6,521 nt of DNA from an uncultured Curvibacter sp. (GTDB lineage Bacteria > Pseudomonadota > Gammaproteobacteria > Burkholderiales > Burkholderiaceae). A program made the position numbers and the translations under genes. The notes below the pieces were generated by a model. The model had not been told where the DNA came from and searched no databases. It worked only from the letters and a program-made list of their open reading frames with translations. Position 1 is the stretch's first letter; each line of letters opens with the position of its first letter. The DNA lies in NCBI GenBank assembly GCA_946481355.1, contig CAMLNH010000165.1:1-6521 (forward strand), written 5' to 3'. Of the stretch, positions 5,840 through 6,521 are shown one piece after another.

Positions 5840-6373
5840 ATGTCGTTCCTGCTGCGCTACCTGCTGATCGCCGTGGCCTGCATCTTCATGTTGCTGGGCA
5901 TGCAGCTGCCCAGCCTGGCCGACCAATACGCCAAGCGGGTGGACGCCAGCCTGCGGGAAGTCACCCTCAATTTCCAGCCCTTTCTCATCATTGCCAACCA
6001 GCACACGGGCGGCAATGTCGAGGCGCTGATCAAGCTGCACCGCGACAGCAATGTGGCGCCTTTCCAGGCCGAGGGCGATGCCATTGAGCGCATGTACAAG
6101 CGCAAGCAGCAGCTGGAGATGGAACGCGTGGCGCTGGACACCCATCTGCCTGGGCGACTTTGGCATCTGCTCGTACGGGCCGACGCTGATTTGCGCGAAC
6201 AGACCCTGATCCAGTACACCGCCACCGCCCCGCTGACGCAGGAGGCGCTGATCTCCGGTGGCGTGGTGGCCCTGGCCATGATGCTGTTGCTGGAAGGCGC
6301 CATGGCCCTGGGGCGGCGCCTGCAGGCGCTGATCACGCGCCAGATCAACCACCGCTGGCGCGGCGCCGACTGA
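5840..6373 (+). CDS. DUF2937 family inner-membrane protein
   Basis: This 177-residue membrane protein has no known function and matches the architecture of DUF2937. A first hydrophobic segment (about 4-22, LLRYLLIAVACIFMLLG) is followed by QLPSLADQYAKRVDASLREV (22-41), a family-like motif. A soluble, charged, helical middle contains GGNVEALIKLHRDS (57-70) and a probable coiled stretch (about 78-100). Next come LPGRLWHLLVRADADLREQT (103-122) and a second membrane segment (about 136-156, ISGGVVALAMMLLLEGAMAL), then a basic tail. Both ends are probably cytoplasmic and the middle periplasmic, judged from the basic residues at Arg6 and in the tail. The start is the ATG at 5840, with AGGGAG nine bases upstream. 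The frame is open for 25 earlier codons, but those fall in the hairpin-rich spacer and look non-coding. No partner gene in the window hints at its role. Confidence 0.9.
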   Translation: MSFLLRYLLIAVACIFMLLGMQLPSLADQYAKRVDASLREVTLNFQPFLIIANQHTGGNVEALIKLHRDSNVAPFQAEGDAIERMYKRKQQLEMERVALDTHLPGRLWHLLVRADADLREQTLIQYTATAPLTQEALISGGVVALAMMLLLEGAMALGRRLQALITRQINHRWRGAD

Positions 6374-6398
6374 ACGCCGGGCGTCTCCTCCCCACACG

Positions 6399-6412
6399 GG
6401 CACGGCCCTTGC
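6399..6412 (+). promoter_or_regulatory. Putative sigma-54 (RpoN) promoter, -24/-12
   Basis: GGGCACG-N4-TTGCT (6398-6413) fits the sigma-54 consensus TGGCACG-N4-TTGCW with one mismatch at the first base. The invariant -24 GG (6399-6400) and -12 GC (6411-6412) are exactly ten bases apart. Transcription would begin near 6424, giving a leader of about 22 bases before the ATG at 6446. Such promoters need an enhancer-binding activator such as NtrC; I could not identify an activator site upstream. Confidence 0.6.
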
Positions 6413-6420
6413 TGAGTCCC

Positions 6421-6446
6421 TGGTGCAGAACAAGGCTCGTGCACCA
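6421..6446 (+). repeat. Inverted repeat TGGTGCA-N12-TGCACCA abutting the start codon
   Basis: Two perfect seven-base arms (6421-6427 and 6440-6446) flank a 12-base loop that contains AAGG, the only SD-like bases. The right arm ends at the A of the start codon. With a transcript start near 6424 the left arm would be partly lost from the RNA, so a protein-binding DNA site is at least as likely as an mRNA hairpin. Confidence 0.5.
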
Positions 6447-6521
6447 TGAAAAACGTGTTTGATGAGATGCATGCCCCAAACGGGGGCGCGCGCGTGCATT
6501 ACGCCCCATACCAGGACTGGC
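6446..6521 (+). CDS. Probable circularly permuted ATP-grasp protein (N-terminus only)
   Basis: Only 25 codons are inside the window, and the gene leaves the right edge. The visible peptide contains FDEMHAPNGGARVHYAPYQDW (residues 5-25). It resembles the N-terminus of COG2308 circularly permuted ATP-grasp proteins, where a (Y/F)DEM start is followed by a G-x-x-R-x-H-Y-x-x-(F/Y)-x-x-W(L) pattern. These are predicted ATP-dependent ligases, often encoded with an alpha-E (DUF403) protein, transglutaminase-like proteases and sometimes the Anbu peptidase. The start is the first ATG with an upstream AAGG (6432-6435), at a long ten-base spacing; a second ATG at codon 8 would cut the DEM motif. The call rests on a short stretch and on recalled family patterns, so it needs the sequence to the right to confirm. 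Confidence 0.68.
   Translation, partial: MKNVFDEMHAPNGGARVHYAPYQDW

Noticed and set aside
6374..6384. ACGCC-G-GGCGT palindrome just after the DUF2937 stop as a terminator
   Set aside because: The stem would have only four pairs around a three-base loop, and no T run follows.
5822..6499. A 225-codon minus-strand open frame across the DUF2937 gene
   Set aside because: It is antisense to a gene with a good SD, two membrane segments and family motifs, and its own translation shows no recognisable domain.

Overview
The window is a compact, high-GC bacterial chromosome segment. Gene density, Shine-Dalgarno (SD) usage and protein affinities suggest a betaproteobacterium of the order Burkholderiales, possibly Comamonadaceae. 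That placement is inference from overall character, as there is no rRNA or other phylogenetic marker. I see no mobile element, CRISPR array, tRNA or rRNA. Every complete gene belongs to a recognisable family or domain type, so this is mostly ordinary core and accessory genome, with a few regulatory details that deserve attention.

Left part (1-1815, minus strand): a two-gene unit in which an amidase-signature hydrolase (1815 to 529) is followed by a YdjA-like nitroreductase that runs off the left edge. The amidase stop and the nitroreductase start share one base (TGATG), and the second gene has no visible SD, so its translation probably depends on reinitiation after the first. A 78-base divergent spacer separates this unit from the next.

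Middle (1894-3722, plus strand): aroQ (type II 3-dehydroquinate dehydratase) overlaps by four bases (ATGA) a full-length U32-family gene that matches TrhP/YegQ, the prephenate-dependent tRNA uridine-34 hydroxylation protein. AroQ acts in the pathway that leads through chorismate to prephenate, so the two coupled genes may be linked by metabolite supply.

Right-centre (3754-4794, minus strand): a two-domain outer-membrane lipoprotein of unknown function, convergent with trhP. It is clearly lower in GC than its neighbours. Its upstream region holds two perfect 13-base palindromes, one over the putative -35 box and one at the predicted transcript start.

Right (5025-6521, plus strand): a cytoplasmic DsbA-family (FrnE-like) thioredoxin-fold protein, then a 137-base spacer rich in hairpins, then a DUF2937 membrane protein. 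The last gene begins at 6446 and only 25 codons are visible. Its N-terminus resembles circularly permuted ATP-grasp proteins (COG2308). Just upstream is a close match to a sigma-54 promoter (GG-N10-GC), plus an inverted repeat that ends at the start codon. This promoter-gene pair, with the aroQ-trhP coupling, is the most interesting part of the window.
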